A stretch of DNA of 64,000 nucleotides from Bryum argenteum (GCA_037043015.1 CM073325.1:10395001-10459000); one strand, 5' to 3'; shown: positions 12,504 to 25,376, counted from the stretch's first letter. Made by a program: numbers and translations. Notes: generated from the sequence alone by a model not told the origin.

Positions 12504-15500
12504 ATGGCGATGGCAGCAGCTGCTCTCCCGCAATACCACGGCCTGCACCAAACGATCGCAGCCAACAACATACAAGCTCACCCACCTACTCGTACGCAAT
12601 GTCGCTTTGACCCCAGCTAGCATTCGTTGACATTGAGCTTGACTGTAGCTTGATGATCGAGTGTGTCGATGACAGTGTTGGTTCAATCGCAGTGAATGGG
12701 AAGAGCACCGGTGTCCGGGTGCGATGTGCAGCAGCGGGGACAGCACCCAAGCGAGAAACAGACCCGAAGAAGAGGGTGGTGATCACAGGCATGGGACTAG
12801 TGTCAGTATTCGGAAACGACGTCGACACATTCTACGAAAGTCTGCTCGACGGCACGAGTGGAATCGACACCATCGACCGGTTCGACATCTCCAACTTCCC
12901 GACCAAATTCGCCGGTCAGATCCGAGGGTTCACCACCGATGGCTACATCGATGGGAAGAACGATCGCCGCTTGGATGACAGTCTCCGGTACTGCTTGGTC
13001 AGTGGCAAGAAAGCTCTCGAAGACGCCGGCCTCGGTGGCTCACACTTGCACGAACAGGTTCAACTCCGCTACCGATCAATCCAGGCATTCGATCGAATTG
13101 TGTGACATGTGCATGCTTGTGGCTGGCAGGTGGACAAGCGCAAAGTGGGGGTGCTGATCGGGACGGGAATGGGGGGGCTCACGGTATTCTCAGACGGAGT
13201 GCAAGCGTTGGTAGAGAAGGGACACAAGAGGATCACGCCGTTCTTCATTCCGTACGCGATTACCAACATGGGTTCGGCGTTGTTGGCGATCGACTTAGGC
13301 TTGATGGGTCCGAACTACTCGATATCCACGGCGTGCGCGACGTCGAACTACTGCTTCTACGCCGCGGCTAATCACATCCGCCGCGGCGAGGCTGATGTTA
13401 TGGTCGCTGGCGGCACCGAGGCCGCCGTGCTCCCCATCGGCCTGGGTGGGTTCGTGGCGTGCCGCGCTCTGTCCACTCGGAATGAGAATCCGCAGACTGC
13501 GTCGCGGCCGTGGGACAAGGAGCGCGAGGGGTTCGTCATGGGCGAGGGCGCCGGCGTCCTGGTACCAATCCTCTGCCATTGCCATAGCTAACAAGTTCGA
13601 TCTTTTGCAGGTGATCGATGGAGAGCTTGAAGCATGCCATAGGCTGAGAAATGGAGTTTCTTTCGTGATTGTGCAGGTGATGGAGAGCTTGGAGCATGCA
13701 CTGAAGCGAGGAGCTCCGATTGTGGCCGAGTACCTCGGTGGTGCGGTCACATGTGATGCTTACCATATGACGGATCCTCGCTCCGATGGCTTGGGTGTCT
13801 CCACTTGTATCGAAAAGAGCTTGAATGATGCTGGAGTTGCCACTGAGGAGGTAGCCATTTTCTCATCTTTTCGGAATATTGCTGGACGTTCCCATGCGAT
13901 GTATGGAACCTCAATGTGCCATTTGACATGCGGGGTGCACTTTTGTATGACAAATCTACAGCATTAAACTGTTCACTTCGCCATAAGTTTCATAATTTGT
14001 AGCAGATTTTCTTTCTTCAATCACTTTCTACTCTCAAACTTACTATCTTTCTTCCTTGCTGAATCTCAATCATTTAAAAACTCACTCTGGCCGTAAATTA
14101 ACTAGATAATCTGCAATAGTTTCCCTTTCTTCACTCACTTTATACTCCAGAACCCCTTCACTTTTGTGAGAGTGCCGATCTAACAGAACTGAAGTTACTA
14201 TGGCTACACAGGTGAATTATATCAACGCACATGCCACTTCGACAATTGTGGGTGATTTAGCTGAAGTGAACGCACTGAAAAAGGTGTTCAAACACACTTC
14301 AGAGATCAAGATGAATGCTACGAAGGTAAGGATATCGACTGTATGTTGCAATCATATGTTGAGGTTTACGAGTAGTGATCTAATTTTTGTGGCATCGCAG
14401 TCTATGATTGGTCACTGCCTTGGAGCTGCTGGAGGCTTGGAAGCTATTGCTACAATAAAAGCTATCGAAACTGGATGGTTGCACCCATCAATTAACCAAT
14501 TTGTAAGTCGATATTCAAAGCACATGCATAGTCATTCTTTCAAAGCTCATGAGCAATCATGGGCACGATTCATCTCATCAGTGCTGTTGCTGTTCCTGGT
14601 TTATTTTTACAGAACCCGGAAGAGGCAGTGACATTCGACACAGTGCCGAATGTCAAGAAGCAGCACGAAGTAAACGTCGGTGAGTATCTTTGACTTCCTT
14701 ATTCACGCAAGCTCTGAGTTTGCTGGAAGGATATTATGGCCTTTTATGGCTATGTATTCTGATTGCAAGTGATAAAGAAGAACAAATTGTGAGTTGATGT
14801 CGTAAAAAGGAACATCAATAATCGGTCATAGACGTGATTGCAACACCTCCTTGAACTCGCCAAGCTTCCAAATGTATTCAAACCCAACCTCACTACAAGA
14901 GCAGTGAGTACATAACAAACTGAAATTCAATTGAGGTAGAGAGAGAATACAAGACAAAGAATGCTTACGCAATTGTAAAACAAAAGTTGCTTGAAGCTCT
15001 GAATTTCAAGTAGTGTTTGAATTGTGAGAAAAGTGCGTTATTATGCAGTTTTGTAGTTTACGCTAATTCATAGAAACTTAACCTTTACAGACGCAGAGTT
15101 GATTATAAAACTTCGCTAATACATAGAAGCTTAACCTTTTCAGATGCAAAGTTGATTATAAAACTTCAGAATGTAGATCAACTCATAGTAAAATTGGTAT
15201 CTCCACCTAAGTAAGTTATAGCAACAGTGAAGAACGTTCTTATGGAATCTCTCATGTCGAAACAATCCAAACAGTTATGCTTGTTCCAAAAGAGCATTTA
15301 ACACTAAATCACAAGCTTCTTGGTAGAAAACAAGCTAAAATATCAAAACCTTTCCATATAAGAGGCCATTCTAGGGTTTTTTGTTTGAGCTTGATGACCA
15401 AAATGCTTCCATCATCTCTTTCAAGATTTTTTATTTCAAGTTAATAAAATTCAGATAACATGAATGCTTCTATTATAATTATGGGTTACTATGTAACATA

Positions 15501-15599
15501 TCTATCTTGATATGTAACTGGGTTTGTGCAGCAATTTCAAATTCATTCGGATTCGGTGGACACAACTCGTGTGTAGTGTTTGCTCCTTACAGGGCGTAG
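12504..15599 (+). CDS. KASI: 3-oxoacyl-ACP synthase I (beta-ketoacyl-ACP synthase, KAS I)
   Basis: Plastid condensing enzyme of fatty-acid synthesis that elongates acyl-ACP with malonyl-ACP. Exons: 12504-12591, 12693-13057, 13130-13561, 13677-13850, 14212-14325, 14401-14502, 14613-14679, 15532-15599; phases close throughout and give 469 aa. A short transit peptide (MAMAAAALPQYHG) precedes KKRVVITGMGLVSVFGNDVD. The Cys-His-His triad is present: STACATS (Cys about 220), NAHATST (His about 360) and SMIGHCLGAAGG (His about 396). The C-terminus SNSFGFGGHNS is canonical. Details such as KNDRRLDDSLRYC and IKAIETGWLHPSINQF resemble plant KAS I more than KAS II. The 101-nt intron 1 was chosen because it avoids the stop after the transit peptide and restores phase. 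Intron 3 contains a decoy copy of the exon 4 splice site. Confidence 0.93.
13607..13715 (+). repeat. Duplicated acceptor/exon start in KASI intron 3
   Basis: The real exon 4 begins after gtgcag at 13677 with gtgatggagagcttggagca. A diverged copy, gcag then gtgatcgatggagagcttga, sits about 66 nt upstream at 13607-13650. The upstream copy retains a cag acceptor but has an extra triplet and other substitutions, so it looks like a decayed tandem duplicate of the intron/exon border. Confidence 0.75.
15061..15167 (+). repeat. Two-copy 53-bp tandem repeat in KASI intron 7
   Basis: Two adjacent imperfect copies starting cgctaat.catagaa, each ending in gttgattataaaactt, at 15061 and 15114. They lie inside the 852-nt last intron of KASI and have no coding signal. 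Confidence 0.8.
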
Positions 15600-18500
15600 A
15601 GAAATGATAGTGTGCAGAAAAGTAAGATTTAGGAGCAAGCATACGAACATGAAGGAAATGGGTACCATTGTAATTCTAAGCTTGGTTTAATGTTGTGTTC
15701 AGTATTTGCGTGCTTTAGGTTTAGGTTGAAAGTTGAAGGGGAGCTTATGTTGAGAAGTAGTTGTAGCTTCATCCAAGGCAAGTTGTTGTTGGAATCCTAG
15801 CAACTTTTCTATCCATTGGTAATATTTGACCAGACACTTGATGAATGGACTCTTGTGTTTATATTAATGATACTTGAATCCTAGATTCAACACCTTGAAC
15901 ACTCAATTAAGCAATTGTGCACTTGTACGTACTTGTAGATACAAATATTGGTGTTACCCTAATCCTTGTAATCATTTCAACTCTACGTCTACCACTATAC
16001 CTTCACCGGATACATTTAACTTGTTCATATATGAACACTTTATATCAATTATCATATATATGAACACTTCATATCAATTACCATACAAAGCACGGTAAAT
16101 GTACTATGGTCATAACCTACTCCTTGGTATTTAAGGCTACCTGTAAGCGTTTGTCGTCAATAGCATGGCTATATTCAAGAATGTGTGCCTTTGTGGATTG
16201 ACGAATCCGAACTCTCCTCTCTACTGCACTCCGTATACGATGCGCTTCTCCGATAGTGATGGTTGAACGACATTCACCGATACGGGTTGTTGGTCAAACC
16301 CTAAAATATACACGCCTCCTTTGGTATAGTACCCAACTGCACCTCTCACCGGATGGCTCCCACAGGGACTCCATGCAATTCGCATAGCGTTGTGTGGTCG
16401 ACCCCGGTTCTTTAACGACCCCTAACTTCTCTCATAATGGGGCAATACCAACATACTTTAATGTTTAACCTCCATGAGTTTTTCCCCTCTTCAATCACCT
16501 TTCCTAGGTAAAAGGGTATGTCTGCTTCTACCTCCTCTCGAAAAACACTGAGTGCAATAAATTGACCAATATTGATGTCCGTCTTGGGATTAAACGATGG
16601 AAATGGATCGTTGCCATCTCCCGTTCGTGGTCTCGTACTGAGATTTCTTCGTAATGTCGACTAGGTCCTCGTGCAATATGCACTGCTTGATTTGATGGTC
16701 TCTCCCTTCGTGGTCCAAAGTATCTACCAGCCTCTGCACTCGAGAGCATGCCTACAATCTCATCAACAACAATTATCTCGCGAGTTTGAGCAATAGTATT
16801 CTCCCTCGGTATCGAAGAGAAGCATCCTTAAGGTTGTGCGTTGGACTCATAGGATGGCCAAAACGGTGATGACTCGTGATCGGCGTTGCGGTCCTTTTTT
16901 TGAAACTCTGCTAAATATTGTTACAACCTCTGTGCCTCATGTTTGCATCACAGTTGACTTCCACGAATTGCAATCTTTGAATATATCTATTCTTGTAGGC
17001 AACAAAATTGTCTAACGCCTTCAGCTCCCACTCATTTGTTGCATATACAGTCGCAAAATTGGGTCGTTCGACCCTATTCAGATGGATCTCAAAGTTTGAT
17101 CCCCTCTCTCTGGTCCCCAAGCATCCTTGCAATAGTGCTTATGTTGGATCTTGACCTTACAAGCATATTATGTTTGTATACTAAAAGTCCTCATCCTCAT
17201 AATGTTTTTATAAGAGAAAATATAAGTGGAAGAAGGAAAACCAATGATACAAATATAATTATACATCACCTAAAAAATGTTCGTGTGAGTGTGAAGAGCT
17301 TAGCTAATGTGAGAAAGCTTAGATTTTTCCTTGTGTGTAAAGCCCTTGGAAACGAGACGATAAACCAATGTGTAATTTTTAGCTTTATTTCAAGGTTTTA
17401 ATTAGTTAGTTCATAATTTAAAGCTTCAATAAGGGAATATGTTTGTAAAAAAATCAAGTATTGCCCTCAAGGTTATGGAAATGGTTTTCCGTGCATGCAT
17501 CCCAATTTTTGGAGGGGTATGCTATGTCATAAGTTGTCATGTGAATCTTTTCATCAATACTTATTATTTCTAAAAGTCAAATATAATTTTTGTATGAGAC
17601 TTTGAAAGGTCAATGGGAATTTTATCTTGCATTTGATGAAATGTCCTCTTACTTATTTAGAAATTAAGTTGACAATCATAAATAAAAGTGGATAAATATT
17701 TGATTACTTCATTTTAAAAAGTGGCACAACCACAGTTGCTCAAGACTTAAAAGACCTTTTTTATTTTTTTGACATGTTTTGACTACACTCACTCACTTTT
17801 CACCGTGCTATTGTGAAGGATTGGGTATAAAAGTTTTGCATGCTTTGAATGATTACTTTTCATCCTAGTATAACTAGAATGCTTTTGAATATATACATTC
17901 TAAATGTTAAATATGTGGACTTTTGAAAAAGTTTCGAATTGGAAAATTAGGTAGTATGGATGAATGGTAAAAGGCAGTTCTTGAAAAGAGAAAAAGGACT
18001 CACTGTAAATTAAAAAGGCCAATTATTGCAAAAATGAGGCACATCCAATCCCGAGGAGAGGAAAAGGACTCACCGTAAGTTGAAAAGGCCAATAATTGCA
18101 ATAGTGTGGCACATTCAAACCTTAAGAGACATGAGAGCAAATAAACTCACCGGATGTTGAAAAGACCAATTATTGCAAAAATGGGGCACATTCAAACCTG
18201 AGGCATAGAGAAAAAAAACTCACCGTAAGTTGAAAAGGCCACTCTTTGCAAAAATCAAGCACATTCAAACCTCAAGAGACACCAAAAGATTATAAGAAAA
18301 CAAGTAAAAGATTGAATCAAATTTAAAAATAAGTATCTAAGAGGTGACACTAATCACGCCCAAGAGCAAAAAGACTAAGTAATAAGTTGTAAGACTTTCT
18401 GAAAAATTGATAAAACCACCACATGCACTCAAAAGAACATAAATCAGCAAGAGGTTCAAAAAAACATTATGAAATCAAATGCAATAAAAAATAAGAAATC

Positions 18501-18782
18501 TAAATTAGTCAGTGAAATTGATTTTTACATAAACTCTATGAATCCCATAACCACTAAACTACTGACAATTAAGTTAAAGATAAATATCCCAGAATAATGA
18601 TAAAATACAAAATGAACACGTGGTGGAAAATTAATACCAAACTAATAGTTTTGATTATTTTAAGCTTATGACGGAGAGTCAATATCTGCTTTACGAAGCA
18701 AGCAACTGCAAAAGAGCCAATGAACGAGCTCCACTGACACTGCAGTTCTACTATTGCAATAATAGCAACAAGAAGTTTCTTC
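15600..18782. other. AT-rich intergenic region
   Basis: No gene recognised. Between about 16130 and 17130 base composition is less AT-rich and minus-strand frames at 16749-16528 and 17132-16911 look protein-like in composition, as a decayed element might, but I cannot match them to a family. A two-copy 31-bp repeat (atatgaacactt...) lies at 16023-16085 and a four-copy repeat at 17990-18280. Confidence 0.5.
17990..18280. repeat. Four-copy imperfect repeat of about 70 bp
   Basis: Four adjacent copies share actcaccgtaagttgaaaag, then gcc followed by an attattgcaaaaat-type stretch and gcacattcaaacct. They start near 17990, 18059, 18133 and 18207 and differ by substitutions and small indels. Confidence 0.85.
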
Positions 18783-19376
18783 AACCAGGCCTGAACCGAC
18801 CACGGGGCGTGGGGAATACTCTAAGGGGGCGACCGGGGGGAGAGAGTCCCGACCGTGGGGCGGACGGCAAGGGCTTGCCTCGGAAACGACGGGGTCGGTG
18901 GCCTGGAGTGGCCGGCACGCATGCGCCTGACCACCGCCCTCGATCGTCGTCGTCCATGCCGAGGATGCTATATATTGTGCACACCCCCTCCTCTCATTTC
19001 CACCTTCTTTGATCTTTGTGCTCTTCGTAGAGTTTCATTGTGCGGATCACAGGAACGCACTTTGTTTTCACTTCTTTGCTCAATAGCGCCTTTGCATAGG
19101 CCTATTTCTTCCCGTCAATTGCTGTTGTTGGGTTTTCGACAGCAATCTTTTCTTTCTGCTTTTTGGGTTGCGATCTGTTCGCACCCTCTTTCGTTTGTTT
19201 CTTCGCAATTGAAGCGGTGCCGAGCGCTTAATTGGAGGTTGTTGGAGCGCGGTTCTTTACGGATAACAGGAACGTGGAGAGGACTCCGCGGGTTTCACTT
19301 TAATTGCGATCGGGGCGTATTTGGGTTCTTTTTCGTTTTTTCGGCAAGTGATTCTGGTTAACTTCTACGAAGCGCT
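18783..19376 (+). promoter_or_regulatory. GC-rich promoter island and leader of NBR1
   Basis: Composition switches abruptly from AT-rich to strongly GC-rich at about 18785 and stays so to about 18985. Within it gaccacggggcgtgggg and gaccgtggggcggacgg are related CG-rich boxes. A TATA-like ctatatattg lies at 18969-18978, about 400 bases before the NBR1 start codon, followed by a pyrimidine-rich leader. An open frame across this region (18855-19361) has no recognisable product and is treated as leader. Confidence 0.6.
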
Positions 19377-22099
19377 ATGGCTTCTTACGTTCTTAAGGTA
19401 AATTACGTGCCGATTGTGTGTAATCAGCTCAATTTGCGGTTGTTCGGTACCTTGATTTTGTGTTTTGTACGAAGCCGTTGCTGTTGATTTGTGTTTTGTG
19501 TGGAGCAATTGCTGTGCATGTCGGGGTTTTCGTTTTGAAGTTTGAGGAGATTGAGTCTGACAGTTTTTTTTGTTGTTAATTGTGTAATTGTGCAGATCAA
19601 GTTTGGCGATGTGTTGCGCCGTGTGACGGTGGAGCCGTCGTTGCTCGGCAATGGACCTGACATGACGTTCAGCCAGCTTGAGGAGACGATCCGGCAGACG
19701 TTTAAGATTCCGGCGACGTCCGACTTCGTGATTACCTATACCGACAAGGAGAACGATGTTGTGACGATGGCCGGAGATCAGGATCTTCATGACGCATTGA
19801 TATTCCAGGGGTTGAATCCTCTGCGATTGACAGTGACAGAGGTTGTGGCGCGGGAGCCACATCGCGGTGGCCGTCATGGTGACCGTGGTAGTTGGCGACA
19901 CGGACATGAGCATGGACATGGACATCGTCATGGACATGAGCATGGACATGGACCCCGTGGTCATGGCCATGGCCACGGCCCTCACCACAATGCTCATCCC
20001 GAGCAGCAGCCGTCTGGTTCGATTCAGCCTGATCTTTCCGAGATCAGGAAGATCGTCGGGAATACATTGAAGATGTCGCAGGACACTGCGAAGCAGACTG
20101 TGGATTACGCGCAGCAGCTTCTGCAGGCGGTAGAGCCCCTCATCAAGGGCGCTCCATCGATGGTGGTGAATGAAGTGAAGGAGGCGATCATGAAGCTGGC
20201 TGCTCCTGCAGCAGCAGCTTCTGCTTCTACCCAGCCAGGAACTGAGCAGGCTGCGAACACCTTCGAAGCTGTTCCACTTCAACCACTTACTTTTCCTTTC
20301 ACCTCCGTTCCCCCTCCGCCAGGCTTCTCTCCCGTTTGCCATTTTCCTACCACATCCAACGTGTGGGGTCCCCCTGAAATCTGCTTTACCAACGCTAACG
20401 AAGCCAACCCTGCGGCTTCCCAGGATGTGAAGGAGCCAGTACAGCATCGAGGTGTTCAGTGTGATGTTTGCGGCATGGTACCTATTATTGGTAACCGTTA
20501 CAAGTCGACCAAGTAAGCTCTTGTTATTTTTCCTCGTGTTTTCATATGATGTTTTACGATGGACATTTATGATGTTTTTCATAGATATTGACGAAGTTTT
20601 TATTTGTGCAGGAAACATGATTACGATTTGTGCCAGAAGTGCTTTGAGAATAATGGATCGATCGAGGAGTACACGAAGATCGAGCGTCCATTGTGGCGAC
20701 CTCGTCACTTCAGCTCCCAGTTTTCAGGCGGACGTCTGAAGTGCCCGGCGATGTCTTCATACTACGGAGGAAGAAACTCGTTTCACGGCATGCGTGGTGC
20801 TCACCATGGTCACGGTCCTCAGCACGGTGGTCACGGTGGTTATGGACCTCACGGGTTCCATGGCCCGTACGGTGGCAAGAGCGAGGGACGTTGCGGAGGT
20901 GCAGCTGGAGGGAAGCTGGATGCTCGGTTCGTGCAAGACGTTACTATTTTTGACGGGACGGAATTTGCACCCGGGTGTCCATTCACAAAGATCTGGCGCC
21001 TGCGCAACAGCGGCACTTGCGCGTGGCCGCGAGCGACCCAGCTCGTGCACGTCGGAGGTGACGAGCTCGGAGCCACTACGGCATTCAACATCGAATTGCC
21101 GGAGGATGGTTTGAACCCCGACAGCGAAGCCGAGGTCTCCGTCGACCTCGTTGCTCCTGAGAAGCCCGGGCGTTATGTCTCCCACTGGCGTTTGGCATCG
21201 CCCTCAGGCCAGAAGTTCGGTCACCGTGTGTGGGTCTTGATTCAGGTCGTCCCCAGTGACGAGCAATCTCCACAAATGATGCAGTCTCTTCTCTCATCGT
21301 CCCAAGAGGATATCGAGATGCCAGAGGAGGAGGCTGAGGAGGAGACCCTCACTCTCCTGGTGAACGTACCCCAGGCGATGGAAGAGGAGCAGAAGGAGGT
21401 TGCCGATCCCTTTGTTCCTGTTGAGTCCGTTACAGAAGTAGCTGCGGGAGCGCAGTACCCAGAGATTAACATGGAAGCTCTTTCGCTCGATGCCGTGGTT
21501 GTGGACGATGCCAAGACGCAGCAGCAGGAGGAGAACATCGCCGTGGAGAACAGTGAGCTCGGTAATTTCTCAATGGTGAACATGCCTATCGTCACGGAAA
21601 TTCCATCGGAGGAAACATCTGCTCCACCAGCGGCCGTCATCGTCGATGAGCCTGAGCCAGCTGCCCTCGAGTCGGACAAGGAGGAGATGCGGAAGGCTGC
21701 CCAGGCCGACTCCGTGGACGTGATCTTGGGAACTCTGGAGTCCATGGGCTTCAAGCAGCGCGACCTGAACCTCGAGCTTTTGACCAAGAATGAGTTCGAT
21801 GTGCAGCGCACGGTTGACGATCTGGTTATGGCAGCAGAATGGGATCCCATGCTCGAGGAGCTCGAGGAAATGGTGCGACAGGAATACCTTAACTTCAACC
21901 CCCTGAGCTATCTTTCTATCTTCGCATAACTTTTCCTACAGATTTCTTACCGGTTTGGTTTTTTTTCCATATAATGCAGGGTTTCTATGACACTGACATG
22001 AACCGTCGTCTCATGTTCAAGAACAATGGTAGCGTGAAACGTGTTGTTAAGGAGCTTGTCCAGATGTACAAGGACCCCAAGGGCAAGGAACAGATTTGA
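19377..22099 (+). CDS. NBR1: Selective autophagy cargo receptor NBR1
   Basis: Receptor that binds ubiquitylated aggregates and delivers them to autophagosomes through ATG8. Exons 19377-19397, 19596-20512, 20612-21872, 21980-22099 join in phase to 772 aa. Domains: N-terminal PB1 (about 8-88; acidic OPCA motif YTDKENDVVTMAGDQDLHDAL around 55-75); an unusual His/Gly tract (about 96-141); ZZ zinc finger (about 290-325; CDVCG and CQKC); a second Gly/His-rich stretch (about 362-410); the four-tryptophan NBR1 domain (about 415-520; IWRLRNSGTCAWP and SHWRLASPSG); an acidic linker; and two UBA domains (about 678-720 and 727-765). Between the UBAs lies EWDPML, the plant-type ATG8-interacting motif (W about 723). 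The tiny 7-codon first exon MASYVLK was accepted because it starts the PB1 strand and fits phase. Confidence 0.95.
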
Positions 22100-22944
22100 G
22101 TCTGGAGGGTGTTCGGAGGCCACCTCTGTATATAGCAGGGTTCAGAATAAATGGATGCATTGCGTTCTCCCCTGAGGCTTGAGGCTTGACGTTGCTATTT
22201 GGTGTTCCTTGTGCTGTTTTGGATTTTACTTACGGATGTAGTAGTATGCACCTCCATTTTCTATCAAGGCAGTTTGCCTCAGGGAGGTCTTAGTAGCAGT
22301 CACGTACCTGCTACCGGTGGGTGTTTGTAAAAAACTTGAGTAAGAAGGCGGTGACCTTTTACTCATTTTGAAATAAAACTGGCAGCCTTGCTGCCTTTAT
22401 TGTAAAATCGTGTCAACACTTTGAGATTGTGTGTGTAATCTGTAGTTTTAGACAACTATCTGTTGCAGTGATTACTTTGGATTCACGTATTTTTGTGATT
22501 GAGCACGTCGTGTTCGTATGTTCGGCTATCGTCACATAATTTAGTGTTTCTGTGTCACGATTTTGTGGAGTTGCTCTCAAATTTGGTGTTCTCAATCGGC
22601 CACATTTGATTTGATTTGGTTGTGAAAGTTGCATGTTTGCTCACATTTTAGAAGACGCATTTGTAAATTGGATAAGGGCAGCATGATCCAGTGGATATGC
22701 TGAATTCCTACAGGGACCTTCAACTTTCTGGTAGGATTTTGTGGGATATCCTCCAATGTGAAGGATGTATGTCACATTGGTTCTTCAACTTGACTGTTGT
22801 GTAGATTGAAGACAAGGAAAAGGTTAAAAGTTTATGAGATAAATCATCAACCTAAGAATTCATCCTTTTCACTACAGTTCATCTACATTTCTCACATTTC
22901 ACCTAGAGTTCACTTGGAGTTCATCCATAGTTAAACCCAAAAAG

Positions 22945-23327
22945 TGATAATATCTATATAAGTCTCAACCAATTGATGATAATATCTATATAAGTCTCAA
23001 CCAATTGATAAAATCTATGTAAGTCACAACCAATTGATAATAATATCTATATAAGTCTCAACCAATTGATAAAATCTATGTACGTCACAACCAATCGATA
23101 ATAACTATGTAAGTCTCAACCAACTGATAATCTCTATGTAAGTCTCAATCAATTGATAATAACTATGTAAGTCTCAACCAACTGATAATCTCTATGTAAG
23201 TCTCAATCAACTGATAATATCTATGTAAGTCCCAACCAATTGATAATATCTATGTAAGTCTCAACCAATTGATAAAATCTATGTACGTCACAACCAATTG
23301 ATAATATCTATGTAAGTCTCAACCAAC
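22945..23327. repeat. 29-bp satellite, about 13 copies
   Basis: About thirteen head-to-tail copies of a unit close to tgataatatctatgtaagtc plus tcaaccaat. Variants alternate ataatatc, ataaaatc, ataataac and ataatctc. Two of the early copies carry a 3-nt extension. There are no unique spacers. Confidence 0.93.
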
Positions 23328-24200
23328 CAAGTTAGTAGGTTGAGTTAAACGGGAGTTATACAAGTAGTATCAACTTTTGTTTAATGTACCTCTTGGATGT
23401 ATATAAGGATGGACCATGGTTAACTTTTGATTATTGTACCTTTTGGATGTGTAAGGATGGACCATGGATAATGAGAAGGCACTTATCTCTTGCAGTCTTG
23501 TCTTCATTTTCTCTCTCCTCTCAACACTATTGAAGACAAAAAAAAGCTTGAAAGCCTTTGTTGTGTAATGTACTTGTAATGTACTTGTAATGAAAATATC
23601 TGTCTTTATTTATTTTTTTGCTGAATAGAAAGTAATAGTGTGGTGAATGATAGTGAATGGATGAATGAGTAAACCTCATTCGTAACAGCTATAGGGCAAG
23701 ATTGGGTACATTAAGTTGGATTGGCTTTTCAATTGGTCACCTTTGATGTACGGTGCCGGGTCCCTCAAAGAGACGCCCTACACCATGTACACAGATAATG
23801 TATTGAAGCACTATAATTGCAAACATCACTCTAAATATCAAGAATTATACTTTTTATAAAAGACTAAATGTAAATTCTATCATCATTTTAGATAGAAAAA
23901 GTGATTGTGAGAATGCTTCATCATATCTCAAAGGTTCCTCACCAATTGGTGCCGCAACAACGATATGAAACCCTTCGGTAAAGATCTTGAGTTAACTTGA
24001 GTTAAAAATCCTTAAAACCCAAATTGGGTTTTTGGAATTTTACGTAGCAGATTTGAAGGTATAAAATTTAATATGTTTGCTCTAAGATTTTTCACGAGTG
24101 CTCTCTATAATCAAAAGTGTATGTAGTAAATTTTGCAAAGCCAAATTTTAATTTCAAAACCTTTGTCTAGATATTATAGGTTTCAAGTCCAAACTTCATT

Positions 24201-24236
<36 letters not shown>

Positions 24237-25376
24237 CCCCCCAAAATTTGTTTATAATAGAAGCACCACTTAAATTCCAAAGTAACCTAAGTCAAGAAGT
24301 TTACCATTTTTACAAGAGAAATGTCTAGAATTACAAATTCAACCTTTACAATGTGTAGTAATTTTACAATTTCTTCTTTCTAAATTTGTCAAATTTGAGA
24401 TTGAGGAATTTTTCCAAATTTTCCTTTCTTGAAATTCACAAACTAATCAAGACACCTGCTCACCATTTGAGATTATTTCAAAAATAAATATATCTAATCT
24501 TGTGCATGTTAGTCTATATTTTTATTTTAGACCTTCGTCTAGAAAACAATTTTCATGAAATCCAAAAAAGTAGAATAAGTATCTAATATATTACACATGT
24601 GTGCCCAACTTGGTTACCTACATGAAAATAATATGACCAAAAATTTTATGATTACAATTTTCAAATCTCTCTTTGCACCATGAAGACGATGTCTTGTGAA
24701 TAATGTCCAAAAATTCTTTCGCATAGACTTTGGGTGTTATGATGTTGCAAATAAAAAACATTCAACAATGAGACTTTGGAAAGGTAACTAAAAGTAGGCT
24801 TAAGTATAAGATCTTACGGTTCAAAGATCAAGAAAGAATAAAATTGGTTCACACCTGTGAGAGTACATAGAGGTAGAAAATAGCAGGTATTGAGGTTTCA
24901 AACCCTACAAAACACAAGGATTTTTAGAGGCTACGTATGTAGTCAAGTTTGAAGATTTGCTTCTAATTTGTAAAGCTTGACCACACAAATTTGGTATTGA
25001 GGAATCAAGGCACAAATGACTGCCTTAATGTAGATTTAAAAAATTTAATCTACCACTAAAAATAAAACAAAGCACCAAATTGTCAATTTGATATTTTTTA
25101 TAGTCTTAGCTTGATACACACATTGGGAATTGGAAAAAATACTATTTTTACTTCCATGCACTCCATATCTTTGTGTAAATGCTCAAAATTTAATTACAAA
25201 ACTTACACCATCACTTTGCAACCATTCAAAACATGTGTTTTATAACAAGAACACGACCATCAATGACTTTCACATTCTTCAAGATGATTAATTTTGCACT
25301 CGTGCTAACAACTACCATCATCGCTTAGAGCACGGCAAGGTTCACCCTAACCTTACACTCAGACACTACTTTCTTG

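Noticed and set aside
16528..17132. Possible retroelement gag/pol remnant on the minus strand
   Set aside because: The frames look somewhat protein-like, but I could not identify any reverse transcriptase, protease, integrase or zinc-knuckle motif, nor LTRs.
18855..19361. 168-codon plus-strand frame in the NBR1 upstream region
   Set aside because: It lies in the GC-rich island and leader, has no recognisable domain, and precedes the true start by a frame change. At most an upstream reading frame.
19365..20708. 447-codon minus-strand open frame opposite NBR1
   Set aside because: It is the complement of the NBR1 PB1 and linker exons; the product is Leu/Arg/Ser-rich and matches nothing, while the plus strand has clear domains and splice sites.
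22945..23327. CRISPR-like periodicity of a 29-base unit
   Set aside because: Units are contiguous with no unique spacers, and the window is from a plant nuclear genome.
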